From an uncultured Lachnospiraceae bacterium (GTDB lineage: Bacteria; Bacillota; Clostridia; Lachnospirales; Lachnospiraceae), in assembly GCA_900544445.1 (NCBI GenBank), contig UQVK01000007.1, positions 1 through 64,000 on the forward strand: a stretch of 64,000 nucleotides of DNA, in the 5' to 3' direction. The notes under the pieces are model-generated. The model had not been told where the DNA came from. It worked only from the letters and a program-made list of their open reading frames with translations, and ran no database searches. The position numbers were made by a program, and so were the translations under genes. Positions within the stretch are counted from its first letter, which is position 1. Each line of letters starts with the position of its first letter. Positions 8,812-16,659 of the stretch are shown here, piece after piece.

Positions 8812-9054
8812 TTACAGTGCTTCGTGGAAAGTACGGGAAATCACATCCGCCTGCTGCTGGGGAGTCAGCTTGATGAAATTCACCGCATAACCGGATACAC
8901 GGATGGTCAGCTGCGGGTATTTTTCCGGATGCTTCTGCGCGTCCAGCAGCGTTTCGCGGTTCAGAACGTTTACGTTCAGATGATGTCCGCCTTTTTCCGC
9001 ATAGCCGTCAAGTAATGATACCAGATTATCGATCTGTGCCTTATTTGCTTCCAT
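8812..9054 (-). CDS. Separate glycyl-radical domain of pyruvate formate-lyase (GrcA/YfiD-like)
   Basis: An 80-residue protein equal to the C-terminal end of ordinary [42 protein letters not shown], and the glycyl-radical motif RVSGYAVNF with Gly55 as predicted radical site. The ATG at 9054 follows AAAGGAGAAA; an upstream in-frame ATG would contain that site. The adjacent large subunit stops just before this domain, so this is not simply a spare copy: without it the PFL has no radical glycine. E. coli YfiD/GrcA is the nearest known parallel, but there it repairs a full-length enzyme. Tight spacing in the operon supports stoichiometric production. Confidence 0.93.
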   Translation of the reverse strand: MEANKAQIDNLVSLLDGYAEKGGHHLNVNVLNRETLLDAQKHPEKYPQLTIRVSGYAVNFIKLTPQQQADVISRTFHEAL

Positions 9055-9108
9055 AGTCGTTTCTCCTTTCATTTTGTCGCGGGACGGGAGATACTGCCCG
9101 GTCCTGTT

Positions 9109-9318
9109 CTATTCCTTCCGGTCAAGTCCTTCGTGAAGGGTGGGGATGCTGCAGGCGAGCGGCACCACAGAGCAGTCCGCGCAGCCCGTCTGGATTTTCA
9201 CATCCGGCTCTCCATCCGGGGCGCAGGCAACGTTCACATGGCCCACGCCCTGGACAGTCCCTTCATCCAGAAGCCTGATCAGTTCGTCGATCCTCTTATC
9301 CTGATTCGTCTGATCCAT
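9109..9318 (-). CDS. Cys-rich 69-residue protein, degenerate paralogue of the glycyl-radical domain
   Basis: Not a known family to me. Read against the neighbouring 80-residue radical subunit it lines up in order: RIDELIRLLDEG with [17 protein letters not shown] with HLNVNV, then VKIQTGCADCSVVPL with [15 protein letters not shown], and a closing LHEGLD with FHEAL. The central Gly45 is kept but the motif RVSGYA has become IQTGCADC. The protein holds four Cys (32, 46, 49, 56), including CxxC, which could bind metal or act in redox control. It starts five bases after the large-subunit stop behind GAGGAA, so it is translated with it. The homology is my inference from short matches. Confidence 0.7.
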   Translation of the reverse strand: MDQTNQDKRIDELIRLLDEGTVQGVGHVNVACAPDGEPDVKIQTGCADCSVVPLACSIPTLHEGLDRKE

Positions 9319-9321
9319 GAA

Positions 9322-11373
9322 TTATTCCTCGTCGTTGAAGGAAAGGTCGATATCAATGTCGCCGGCAAAAACGGCGTCCTCCTTGCCCAGCGCTCCCGGA
9401 ATGATGGTGAAGGTATTGGAAATGCCATCCTGGGAATCCATGAAGGGCAGCTTGGCCACGGAAGAGAGGGAGGCCACGGCTCCATGGGTATCTCTTCCAT
9501 GCATCGGGTTGGCGCCCGGCGCAAAGGGAACTCCGGCTTTTCTTCCGTCCGGCGTGGCTCCTGTGGCCTTGCCGTACACCACATTGGAGGTGATGGTCAG
9601 TACGGAGGTGGTGGGGAAGCCGTCGCGGTAGGTGTGATGTCTTCTTACCGCGGTCATGAATCTGGAAACCAGCTCCCTTGCGATATCGTCCACGCGGTCG
9701 TCATCGTTTCCGTATTTGGGGAAATCTCCCGTGATCCTGAAGTCAACGATGATGCCGTCTTCGTCACGGATCGGCTCCACCTTCGCATATTTGATGGCGG
9801 AAAGGGAATCCGCGACCACGGAAAGTCCGGCGATTCCGGTGGCGAAATAGCGGCGCACGTCTCTGTCGTGAAGCGCCATCTGCGCTCTTTCGTAGCAGTA
9901 TTTGTCATGCATATAATGGATGACGTTCAGGGTGTTCACGTAAACGCCCGCCAGCCACTCCATCATATCATAGAATGCGTCGATTACTTTATCATATTCC
10001 AGCACGTCGCCTTCGTACTTCCGGTACTTCGGACCCACCTGTTTTCTGGTCTTCTCATCCACGCCTCCGTTGAGGGAGTAGAGCAGACATTTCGCCAGGT
10101 TGGCGCGGGCGCCGAAGAACTGCATTTCCTTACCGATCCGCATGGAAGAAACGCAGCAGGCGATGCCGTAGTCGTCTCCGTGCACAGGACGCATCAGATC
10201 GTCGTTTTCGTACTGGATGGAAGAGGTCTGGATGGACATCTTCGCGCAGTAACGCTTAAAGCCGACGGGGAGCCTGGTGGACCAGAGTACGGTCAGGTTC
10301 GGCTCCGGCGCGGGACCCAGGTTGGTCAGGGTATGCAGGTAGCGGAAGGACATCTTCGTCGCCATGTGGCGGCCGTCCACACCCACGCCTGCCAGGGACT
10401 CGGTGATCCATACCGGGTCGCCGGAGAACAGCTCGTTGTATTCCGGCGTGCGCGCGAATTTGATGATCCGCAGCTTCATGATGAAGTGATCCACGAATTC
10501 CTGGATCTGCTCCTCCGTAAAGGTTCCAAGCGCAAGGTCGCGCTCTGCGTAGATGTCCAGGAAGGTGGAGGTGCGTCCCAGAGACATGGCCGCTCCGTTC
10601 TGTTCCTTCACTGCCGCAAGATAGCCGAAATAGATGGCCTGAATGGCTTCCTGCACGTTGGAAGCGGGACGGGAAATGTCACAGCCATAGGAGGCCGCCA
10701 TTTCCTTCATCAGCTTCAGCGCCACGATCTGCTCGGAAAGCTCCTCTCGTAAGCGGATCACGTCGTCGGTCATCACGCTTCCGGTGGAATCCTTCTGCGC
10801 CTGCTTGTCCTCGATCAGATAATCGATTCCATAAAGGGCGATTCGTCTGTAGTCTCCAATGATTCTTCCTCTGCCATAGGCGTCCGGCAGGCCGGTGATG
10901 ATGTGGGCGCTTCTGCAGGCCCGCATTTCCGGGGTATAGGCGTCGAATACGCCCGCATTGTGTGTCTTTCTGTGGGTGGAGAAAAATTCCTCCACCTCAG
11001 GGTCCAGCGTATATCCGTTGTCCGCGCAGGCCTTCTGCGCCATGCGGATACCGCCGTAGGGCTGCAGCGCGCGTTTGAACGGCTTGTCCGTCTGCACGCC
11101 GACGATTTTCTCCTTCTCCTTGTCCAGATAGCCGGGGGCATGGGAGGTGATGGTGGAGATCACCTTCGTGTCCATATCCAGGACGCCTCCTGCTTCCCTT
11201 TCCTTCCGGGACAGTTCCATGACCTGATCCCAGAGATCCTTTGTATTCTGTGTGGGCGGGGCGAGAAAGGACTCATCCCCGTCATAAGGGTGGTAGTTTT
11301 TCTGAATGAAGTCGCGCACATTGACCTCGCGCTCCCATTCCCCACCGATAAAACCATTCCATTCTGTCCTCAA
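9322..11373 (-). CDS. pflB: Pyruvate formate-lyase catalytic subunit lacking the glycyl-radical domain
   Basis: Converts pyruvate and CoA to acetyl-CoA and formate. The 683-residue protein matches PFL from [20 protein letters not shown] through the active-site Cys406-Cys407 (GIACCVSSM) to [18 protein letters not shown] and ends [15 protein letters not shown]. Ordinary PFLs of about 745-760 residues continue here with some 75 residues carrying the radical Gly; those are encoded separately at 8812-9054. The start is TTG at 11373: AGGAGG lies six bases upstream and the N-terminus MRTEWNGF fits the family, whereas the ATG 13 codons upstream has no such site. Promoter and structured leader precede it. 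Confidence 0.95.
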   Translation of the reverse strand: MRTEWNGFIGGEWEREVNVRDFIQKNYHPYDGDESFLAPPTQNTKDLWDQVMELSRKEREAGGVLDMDTKVISTITSHAPGYLDKEKEKIVGVQTDKPFKRALQPYGGIRMAQKACADNGYTLDPEVEEFFSTHRKTHNAGVFDAYTPEMRACRSAHIITGLPDAYGRGRIIGDYRRIALYGIDYLIEDKQAQKDSTGSVMTDDVIRLREELSEQIVALKLMKEMAASYGCDISRPASNVQEAIQAIYFGYLAAVKEQNGAAMSLGRTSTFLDIYAERDLALGTFTEEQIQEFVDHFIMKLRIIKFARTPEYNELFSGDPVWITESLAGVGVDGRHMATKMSFRYLHTLTNLGPAPEPNLTVLWSTRLPVGFKRYCAKMSIQTSSIQYENDDLMRPVHGDDYGIACCVSSMRIGKEMQFFGARANLAKCLLYSLNGGVDEKTRKQVGPKYRKYEGDVLEYDKVIDAFYDMMEWLAGVYVNTLNVIHYMHDKYCYERAQMALHDRDVRRYFATGIAGLSVVADSLSAIKYAKVEPIRDEDGIIVDFRITGDFPKYGNDDDRVDDIARELVSRFMTAVRRHHTYRDGFPTTSVLTITSNVVYGKATGATPDGRKAGVPFAPGANPMHGRDTHGAVASLSSVAKLPFMDSQDGISNTFTIIPGALGKEDAVFAGDIDIDLSFNDEE

Positions 11374-11460
11374 GACTTCCTCCTGTCTGCTGCAAGGGGC
11401 AGCATGAAACATATATGGCGGAGCGCCGATTAAGGCGCAGGCCGGTTGCTGTAAGATAAA

Positions 11461-11494
11461 CCGGGGATTTCCCCGGAACGGACATATCTGTCCG
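11461..11494 (-). promoter_or_regulatory. Paired hairpins in the pflB leader
   Basis: CGGACA TATC TGTCCG (11479-11494) and CCGGGGA TT TCCCCGG (11461-11476) are two adjacent perfect hairpins at the very 5' end of the predicted pfl transcript, about 90 bases before the start. They may stabilise the mRNA or bind a regulator. Confidence 0.6.
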
Positions 11495-11502
11495 CCTCTA
11501 GT

Positions 11503-11532
11503 ATTATAGGTTACCCAATAAAGGCGCGTCAA
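11503..11532 (-). promoter_or_regulatory. Promoter of the pfl operon
   Basis: On the minus strand TTGACG (11527-11532) and a perfect TATAAT (11503-11508) are 18 bases apart. The predicted leader to the TTG start is about 120 bases. The rest of the gap up to 11680 holds no gene that I can see. Confidence 0.85.
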
Positions 11533-11679
11533 GGCGGGAATGTTCTTTTTTGGAGACATGATTTTTTTTATCACCAGGGAAATGAGATGGCGAAGCTTTA
11601 TATCGACACCGCCAAAGCTTACGGACACTGCTCCATTTTCATCCCCCCAATCCGTCAGACAGCCATTTCACACATAATC

Positions 11680-11708
11680 TTGCGCATTTATGGAAAAAGT
11701 ATTATACT
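11680..11708 (+). promoter_or_regulatory. Promoter of the DUF1858 gene
   Basis: TTGCGC (11680-11685) and TATACT (11703-11708) with a 17-base spacer, divergent from the pfl promoter and about 95 bases ahead of the start codon. Confidence 0.7.
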
Positions 11709-11802
11709 GAATGCAGCCGTCAGCGGCGACTTACCGGCCGGAAGGTCCGGGTGTGCCGGAAAAACGGACGGCGTAAAATCGTAAGAAAAGGAGGTTGGCG
11801 AA

Positions 11803-11994
11803 ATGGCTGGCATTACGAAAGAAATGACAATCGGTGAGATCCTGAGAACCAATCCTGAGGTAGCTCCTGTTTTAATGAACGCAGGAATGCACTGCCTCGG
11901 CTGCCCTTCCGCACAGGCGGAGAGCCTGGAAGAGGCCGCAATGGTTCACGGTATTGATATTGATGAGCTGATGAAGGCGATTGCGGAAGCATAA
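11803..11994 (+). CDS. DUF1858 / hybrid-cluster-protein-associated redox disulfide protein
   Basis: A 63-residue protein of the DUF1858 family, small proteins with a CxxC pair found alone or next to redox enzymes in anaerobes. It shows the family pattern: [20 protein letters not shown], then MHCLGCPSA with the CxxC, and a helical end with [25 protein letters not shown] stands just ahead of the ATG. It is monocistronic, divergent from the pfl operon; a functional link to PFL is possible but only suggested by position. Confidence 0.9.
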   Translation: MAGITKEMTIGEILRTNPEVAPVLMNAGMHCLGCPSAQAESLEEAAMVHGIDIDELMKAIAEA

Positions 11995-12011
11995 GAATCA
12001 ACAGGGAAAGT

Positions 12012-12104
12012 TCGCAGCATAGCTGCCCGTTGCCCGGCGGATGGCCGCATGTCTGTACAGGCAGGCCTGCCCATTCATGCGGCTGCCCTCCGGGCTTATC
12101 GCAC
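12012..12104 (-). repeat. Multi-hairpin intergenic repeat, copy B
   Basis: Read on the minus strand it matches the first 100 bases of copy A (6431-6530) along its length. The central palindrome is GGCAGGCCTGCC here against GCAAGCTTGC in copy A, so the pairing is kept although the bases differ. It abuts the bidirectional terminator of mecA. Confidence 0.75.
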
Positions 12105-12146
12105 AAAAGACGGCGGCGTACCGGAAAGTGGTGCGCCGCCGTTTTC
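12105..12146. terminator. Bidirectional terminator (DUF1858 gene / mecA)
   Basis: ACGGCGGCG (12110-12118) and CGCCGCCGT (12134-12142) form a perfect stem with A/T runs on both sides, serving the two converging genes. Confidence 0.85.
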
Positions 12147-12152
12147 TTCATT

Positions 12153-12902
12153 TCAGATTCTGCCAAAGGCCTGCAGGGCATGGTCTTTCACGATCAGCTC
12201 ACAGTGCTCTTCCAGAAAAGCCTCCCCGCCGGGTGCGGCCTTTTCCTGTCTGCCATATTCCGACAGACAATTACAGAGCCTGTTGAATTCCTCCGGCGTG
12301 TGTGAGGAGTTGGAGACGAGCAGGAGATAACGTCCATTTCCCGCGTCCTTGTAAAGGGAATTGACTCCGTTATAGAAGCCTTCCAGAACATGGGCGAGCC
12401 GGGTGATATGGTTGAGGGAGTTGAAGGAATAAATGCGGGTGATCTGCAGATTCTCCTCTTCCTTCTTCGCGGGAGCAGGCTTCTGTGCGGCCTCCTTTCC
12501 GGTTCCCTGGGAAGCGGTGCGTCCTTCGTGGATGCGCCGGAACAGGTCGAGCACATCGTCGGCACCCTCGTTCAGATCCTGAATCATATCGTCCAGACTG
12601 TCGTCGTCATGAACGCTGGGAGCAAATTTGGAGAAACGGGTGTCCAGCTCCTCCGGATCCTCTACCTTGGTGATGATGAGGACAATACAGTCGGAATTCA
12701 GGGGAATGGCTTCAATCATGAGAGGAATATCCTCTGCCTCAAAGCCGAATTTGATTGCCGCCTGCTGCATCATATCACGAAAAAGGCTCTTCGCCTTTTC
12801 TGTTCCATAAGCGAGTTCGCTGATTTTAAGTTCCCTGTCCGCGAGATCGGCCTTGGTCAGGGTGCAGCGAATCTGATGGTCATTCACTTTTTCAATTTTC
12901 AT
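12153..12902 (-). CDS. mecA: Adaptor protein MecA
   Basis: Adaptor that delivers substrates to the ClpC/ClpP protease. The 249-residue protein has the N-terminal substrate-binding part (MKIEKVNDHQIRCTLTKADL, then LFRDMMQQAAIKFGF), an acidic, low-complexity linker (residues about 100-150), and the C-terminal ClpC-binding half (IYSFNSLNHITRLAHVLEGF, NSLYKD, YLLLVSNS). The ATG at 12902 follows AAGGAT; a GTG three codons earlier is less likely. Single gene with its own terminator. Confidence 0.93.
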   Translation of the reverse strand: MKIEKVNDHQIRCTLTKADLADRELKISELAYGTEKAKSLFRDMMQQAAIKFGFEAEDIPLMIEAIPLNSDCIVLIITKVEDPEELDTRFSKFAPSVHDDDSLDDMIQDLNEGADDVLDLFRRIHEGRTASQGTGKEAAQKPAPAKKEEENLQITRIYSFNSLNHITRLAHVLEGFYNGVNSLYKDAGNGRYLLLVSNSSHTPEEFNRLCNCLSEYGRQEKAAPGGEAFLEEHCELIVKDHALQAFGRI

Positions 12903-13068
12903 TATGATCACATCCTTAATATAAAGATATTGGAATTCTTTCTTTGTGTGACTGAAAGAGGCGTAAAATGAACATAATTTACAGTATCTGCGATTACAGA
13001 TATATTATACTGCGGTCAGTAAGAAGTCAAGCATCCGGGCGTCGTTTCACTTTTTTTTTACAAATTAC

Positions 13069-13097
13069 TTGCCAATTTTCCAGTTATCGGATATAAT
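13069..13097 (+). promoter_or_regulatory. Strong promoter of the structured RNA
   Basis: TTGCCA (13069-13074) and a perfect TATAAT (13092-13097) with a 17-base spacer. The predicted start near 13104 coincides with the first paired base of the RNA that follows. Confidence 0.8.
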
Positions 13098-13103
13098 CCT
13101 TTT

Positions 13104-13425
13104 AAAGATGCTTCCGGGTACTCCGTATCAGAAGGAGGGGAGCGCACCGGAATTTTTTATATCATATTTTAAGCAATTCTTCAGAAGAGCTGTATTGCAG
13201 CAGATCTTCTGCATCTAACAGACAGCGGACGGTACGACGGACCGGCTTCGCTGCTGCCTCATCCATATAGTATGAGGAGGTCTTACAGGCTTATGTGCCT
13301 GTCGGGAAAGAAATCATTTCCAAAATTTTCACCTGGAAAACGTTTAATTCAAAAAAATGGATTGTAAATGGTTATTTGCGTATTTCTTTGCAGGAATTTC
13401 GCGATACACGTCCGGGAGCATCTTT
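13104..13425 (+). ncRNA. Unidentified structured RNA, about 320 nt
   Basis: This 650-base gap has no convincing protein gene before 13552 but is rich in structure. AAGATGCTTCCGG (13105-13117) pairs over 13 positions with CCGGGAGCATCTT (13411-13423), one G-U only, closing a domain that begins at the transcription start. Inside are hairpins CAGAAGA-GCTG..CAGC-TCTTCTG, CAGCG-CGGT..ACCG-CGCTG, CCTCAT..ATGAGG, ACAGGC..GCCTGT and GGAAA..TTTCC. I looked for signatures of RNase P, tmRNA, SRP RNA, T-box and common riboswitches and found none. It may be a free-standing RNA or the leader of the small gene at 13552. Confidence 0.65.
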
Positions 13426-13520
13426 CAGGCCTGCGAAACGTCGTCGCCATGTGAACAGAGGGCATAGGGGTTTATATATCACGTCCTTTTGGAAACCGTC
13501 CGGAACGGAGCTCTGTTATG

Positions 13521-13551
13521 TCCCTTTGTGTATACAGGGAAGGGATTTTTT
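13521..13551 (+). terminator. Terminator-like hairpin over the ribosome binding site of the next gene
   Basis: TCCCTT (13521-13526) and AAGGGA (13540-13545) pair, followed by T6. AAGGGA is also the only Shine-Dalgarno candidate for the ATG at 13552, so the hairpin would both end transcription and hide the start. Confidence 0.6.
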
Positions 13552-13761
13552 ATGAAAGACGATGTGATCGAGTTCAAAAAGCATTTGAAAAAGATCAGCG
13601 GACAGGGCGTGGATCTGTATCTGGAGGGGAAGCCGGCATCTCCCGATGAGATTGCAAAGAAGTTTTTTGTCTGTGAGGATGCCGTATATATGCCGGATTA
13701 CGTCATGGATGAGAGCGGAAAGCTGACCCAGGTCAGATATGATAAGGTGAAGTGCCCTTAG
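13552..13761 (+). CDS. Small conserved-looking protein, function unknown
   Basis: A 69-residue acidic/basic soluble protein starting MKDDVIEFKKHLKKISGQG and ending QVRYDKVKCP. It has no membrane segment, signal or metal motif. The text DEIAKKFFVCEDAVYMPDYV suggests a small globular fold; I recall similar short hypothetical proteins in Lachnospiraceae but cannot name a family. Its start codon is directly behind the terminator-like hairpin of the structured RNA, so it may be controlled by that RNA. No gene follows until 14037; that 275-base stretch shows an imperfect CTGTC/GACAG, CCCGG/CCGGG hairpin near 13900-13945 and otherwise nothing clear. Confidence 0.65.
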   Translation: MKDDVIEFKKHLKKISGQGVDLYLEGKPASPDEIAKKFFVCEDAVYMPDYVMDESGKLTQVRYDKVKCP

Positions 13762-13982
13762 GCTGCAAAATGTGAAGGTGTTCTGTCTGAAAACAAGGTA
13801 AAATGAATGAAAACGAATCCTGCGGCCGTGCGAGGAGGGCCCCCGTACCGCTGCTGCGCGAAACTGCAGGAGAAGCCGTTTCTCTGCCAAAAGGGAAAGG
13901 CGGTCCTGTCTGTCCCGGGACTCTGTAAGGAACCGGGCCGGACAGAGACAAAAGCTGCGATGGAAACATGTAAAAATAGGTA

Positions 13983-14011
13983 ATGACGATGTTTCAATAG
14001 TCTGATATAAT
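13983..14011 (+). promoter_or_regulatory. Promoter of the GH18 gene
   Basis: ATGACG (13983-13988) and TATAAT (14006-14011) with a 17-base spacer, 26 bases before the start codon; CAGGAGG follows as ribosome binding site. Confidence 0.6.
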
Positions 14012-14036
14012 AAGGACGGTCAGGAGGTTACGGAAG

Positions 14037-15707
14037 ATGAAGAAAGCAATTCCGGTGATAATCGCGGTCGTCCTTATTTTTGTGATTATCGCCATAACAT
14101 TTGGAATGAAAGTTGTGGACCGTTTTTCCTATTCTGAGGAACGGATGGATCTGAACGAATATTTCAGCCTGGCGGCGGACGATGAGGCGGCGCTTGTGCT
14201 CAATAACGAGATCCGGGAAGAAAAGGGTGTGGTGAGGGACGGCAGGTGTTATCTGTCTCTGGAAACGGTGCACACTTATCTGAATGACAGATTTTATGCG
14301 GATTATAATGAGAACTGGCTTTTATATACCACGCCGGATGAGATCATCTATGCGCAGGCAGGAGAGACGGGAGAGGACGGTTATGTGCCGGCTTACCTGG
14401 AAGATGGCGTGATGTATGTGGCTCTGGATTATGTGAAGAAGTATACCAATTTTTCCTATACTCTGTATACGGAGCCGAACCGCATGGTGATGACGACAGT
14501 ATGGGATGAGCACAGCGTCGCGGATATCAAACGGAACACGGCGGTCCGTTATCAGGGCGGAATCAAGAGTGATATTCTTACCGAGGCAGCGGCGGGCGAC
14601 AAGGTTACGGTGCTGGAGAAGATGGAGACCTGGAGCGAGGTCGTCACCCAGGACGGATTCATCGGCTATGTGGAGAACAAACGCCTGGAAAATGAACGCA
14701 GCGAAACGCTGATTCCGGTCACCGATTACGTGGAGCCGGAATATACCTCTATTCACAGGGATTATAAGATCAGCCTGGGCTGGCACCAGGTGACCAGTGA
14801 GGCAGCAAATTCCACGCTCTCCGAGGTGCTGGAGGGCGTGAGCGGAATGAACGTGATCTCTCCCACCTGGTTTTTCCTAAGCGACAACGATGGAAATTTT
14901 GCAAGTATCGGAAGCAGTTCCTACGTGCAGGAGGCGCATGACAGAGGGCTGGAGGTATGGGCGCTTGTCGATAACTTCACCTATGATGTGGATACGAAGG
15001 CGATTCTGTCCTATACCAGCAAACGGCAGAAGCTGATTGAGGGGCTGATAAATGAGGCGCTCTCTCTGGGCGTGGATGGAATCAACGTGGACTTTGAACA
15101 GGTACCGGGCGACGCGGGAGAGGACTACATTGAGTTTTTAAGAGAGCTGTCCATTCCCTGCCGGGCGAACGGGCTGGTGCTGTCCGTGGACAATTATGTG
15201 CCCAGGGGCTATAACTCCCATTATCACTGGAAAGAGCAGGGGATTGTGGCGGACTATGTGATTATCATGGGGTATGACGAACACTATGGCGGTTCCCAGG
15301 AAGTGGGAAGCGTGGCGTCCATCAATTATGTGGAGGAAGGGATCAGCACCATGGTGCAGTATGTTCCTGCGGAAAAGGTGATTAACGCGGTTCCTTTCTA
15401 TACCCGTATCTGGGAGACCACTTCAGAAGGTGTGAAGAGCCAGGCGGTGGGCATGACGGCTGCGGAGGACTTTCTGGCGCAGAGAGGGGTGGAGGCTGTC
15501 TGGGATGAAACCACCTGCCAGAATTACGCACAGCTGGAAGAAAACGGCGCTCTTTTCCAGGTATGGCTGGAGGACGAGGAGTCTCTCCAGGTGAAGATCA
15601 ACGTGATGAAGGAATACGGAATCGGGGGCGTCGCGGCCTGGAAGCTGGGCTATGAAAGCGGGCATCCGGAGGTATGGACGGTAATTTCGGACTTTGTGAA
15701 CGGCTGA
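14037..15707 (+). CDS. Membrane-anchored GH18-type glycosidase with SH3 domain
   Basis: Probable cell-wall or spore-cortex glycosidase of the YaaH/SleL-related group. Over 556 residues: an N-terminal signal anchor (residues 4-24), a stalk-like domain of the copper-amine-oxidase-N type (25-160), an SH3-like domain (about 170-225, GDKVTVLEKMETWSEVV, GFIGYVENKRL), and a GH18 barrel from about 240 with the catalytic DGINVDFEQ (Glu near 354) and IIMGYDEHYGG. The catalytic motif is intact. It lies upstream of cwlD, another wall hydrolase. Substrate is inferred. Confidence 0.88.
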   Translation: MKKAIPVIIAVVLIFVIIAITFGMKVVDRFSYSEERMDLNEYFSLAADDEAALVLNNEIREEKGVVRDGRCYLSLETVHTYLNDRFYADYNENWLLYTTPDEIIYAQAGETGEDGYVPAYLEDGVMYVALDYVKKYTNFSYTLYTEPNRMVMTTVWDEHSVADIKRNTAVRYQGGIKSDILTEAAAGDKVTVLEKMETWSEVVTQDGFIGYVENKRLENERSETLIPVTDYVEPEYTSIHRDYKISLGWHQVTSEAANSTLSEVLEGVSGMNVISPTWFFLSDNDGNFASIGSSSYVQEAHDRGLEVWALVDNFTYDVDTKAILSYTSKRQKLIEGLINEALSLGVDGINVDFEQVPGDAGEDYIEFLRELSIPCRANGLVLSVDNYVPRGYNSHYHWKEQGIVADYVIIMGYDEHYGGSQEVGSVASINYVEEGISTMVQYVPAEKVINAVPFYTRIWETTSEGVKSQAVGMTAAEDFLAQRGVEAVWDETTCQNYAQLEENGALFQVWLEDEESLQVKINVMKEYGIGGVAAWKLGYESGHPEVWTVISDFVNG

Positions 15708-15802
15708 CGGGCCGGGTGGCGGAAAGGCGGCGGCCCGGGCCGGAAGGGTCTTTTCGTTCTGCGGGTTTCATATAATGAAACAAATGGAGCGCGGGAGATC
15801 TC

Positions 15803-16519
15803 GTGAGGACGGAATTAAAGGAAGGACTTTTGAGAGGGGCTGCGACGGTTCTTCTGCTGAGCGCTGTTTTCTGGTCGGCCGGTCAGACAGCCATTCTGGT
15901 AAATGAGGATCAGGCGGAGACGGAAGATAGGTTCTGTGTGGTGATCGATGCGGGGCACGGCGGTGTCGATCCCGGCAAGGTCGGAAGGAACGGGGAGCTG
16001 GAGAAGGAGCTGAACCTGCAGATTGCCGAAAAGCTGAAACTGTTTCTGGAAGCCTCAGATGTGGAGGTGGTAATGACCAGAACCACGGATACGGGGCTGT
16101 ATGATGAGAACGCTTCCAATAAAAAGGTTCAGGATATGAAACAACGCATCCAGATCATAGAGGAGGCGCAGCCGGACATCGCAGTGAGCATCCACCAGAA
16201 CAGCTACGACGAGGAATATGTGAAAGGGGCACAGGTTTTTTATTATGGAGGGAGCGCGGCGGGGGAGTATGCCGCGGGACTGATTCAGGACCGTCTTGTG
16301 AAGGAGCTGGATCCGGAAAACCACAGGACATCCCGGGCGAACGACAGCTACTATCTTCTGAAAAAGACCGGGAGGCCGCTGGTGATTGTAGAGTGCGGCT
16401 TTCTGTCCAATCCGGAGGAGGCGGCAAGGCTTTCCGATGACTACTATCAGGAAAAGCTGGCCTGGCACATTCATATGGCGCTGATGCAGTATCTGAATCA
16501 CAGTCACAGTTCGGTCTGA
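15803..16519 (+). CDS. cwlD: N-acetylmuramoyl-L-alanine amidase, CwlD-like
   Basis: Zinc amidase (Amidase_3) that in spore formers helps make muramic lactam in the cortex. The 238-residue protein has an N-terminal membrane anchor (about 10-30), then VVIDAGHGGVDPGKVG with the first zinc His, ELNLQIAEKL, SIHQNSY with the second His, and VIVECGFLSNPEEA with the catalytic Glu. The length matches CwlD rather than larger amidases. The start is GTG at 15803 with GGGAG upstream; no closer ATG fits. Confidence 0.88.
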   Translation: MRTELKEGLLRGAATVLLLSAVFWSAGQTAILVNEDQAETEDRFCVVIDAGHGGVDPGKVGRNGELEKELNLQIAEKLKLFLEASDVEVVMTRTTDTGLYDENASNKKVQDMKQRIQIIEEAQPDIAVSIHQNSYDEEYVKGAQVFYYGGSAAGEYAAGLIQDRLVKELDPENHRTSRANDSYYLLKKTGRPLVIVECGFLSNPEEAARLSDDYYQEKLAWHIHMALMQYLNHSHSSV

Positions 16520-16587
16520 GGGGGGACTTTTCGACGGAATCAGGATGTGATATAATTGGGCAGAGCGGACAAGGATGTCCGAAAAGA

Positions 16588-16639
16588 GCAGAAAAAGCCG
16601 GAAAGTCTGCTTTTGTGCGGTAAGCAGGCTTTTTTCTGC
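16588..16639 (+). terminator. Hairpin with T tract between cwlD and sua5
   Basis: CTGCTT/AAGCAG inside a longer stem GCAGAAAAAGCC/GGCTTTTTTCTGC (one bulged base). The right arm carries six T. It may terminate cwlD or act as an attenuator for the gene 20 bases downstream. Confidence 0.65.
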
Positions 16640-16659
16640 GAATAGAAAGAAGAAATGAC

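Noticed and set aside
8812-9054. Plain stress-induced GrcA spare part
   Set aside because: The adjacent PFL lacks its own radical domain, so the small protein is more likely an essential subunit.
9133-10752. 539-codon open frame opposite the PFL large subunit
   Set aside because: Shadow of a certain gene; Gly/His-rich, no start site.
13104-13425. RNase P RNA, tmRNA, SRP RNA or 6S RNA as identity of the structured RNA
   Set aside because: The conserved core sequences of RNase P (GAGGAAAGTCC-type), SRP (GGAAGGAAGCAGC-type) and the tRNA-like ends of tmRNA are absent, and 6S is much shorter.
13295-13555. 86-codon frame within the structured RNA region
   Set aside because: No ribosome binding site, basic low-information sequence, and it overlaps the predicted RNA stems and the next start.
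13803-13975. Two short overlapping frames (about 41 and 57 codons) between 13.80 and 13.98 kb
   Set aside because: Weak ribosome binding sites and no recognisable protein features.
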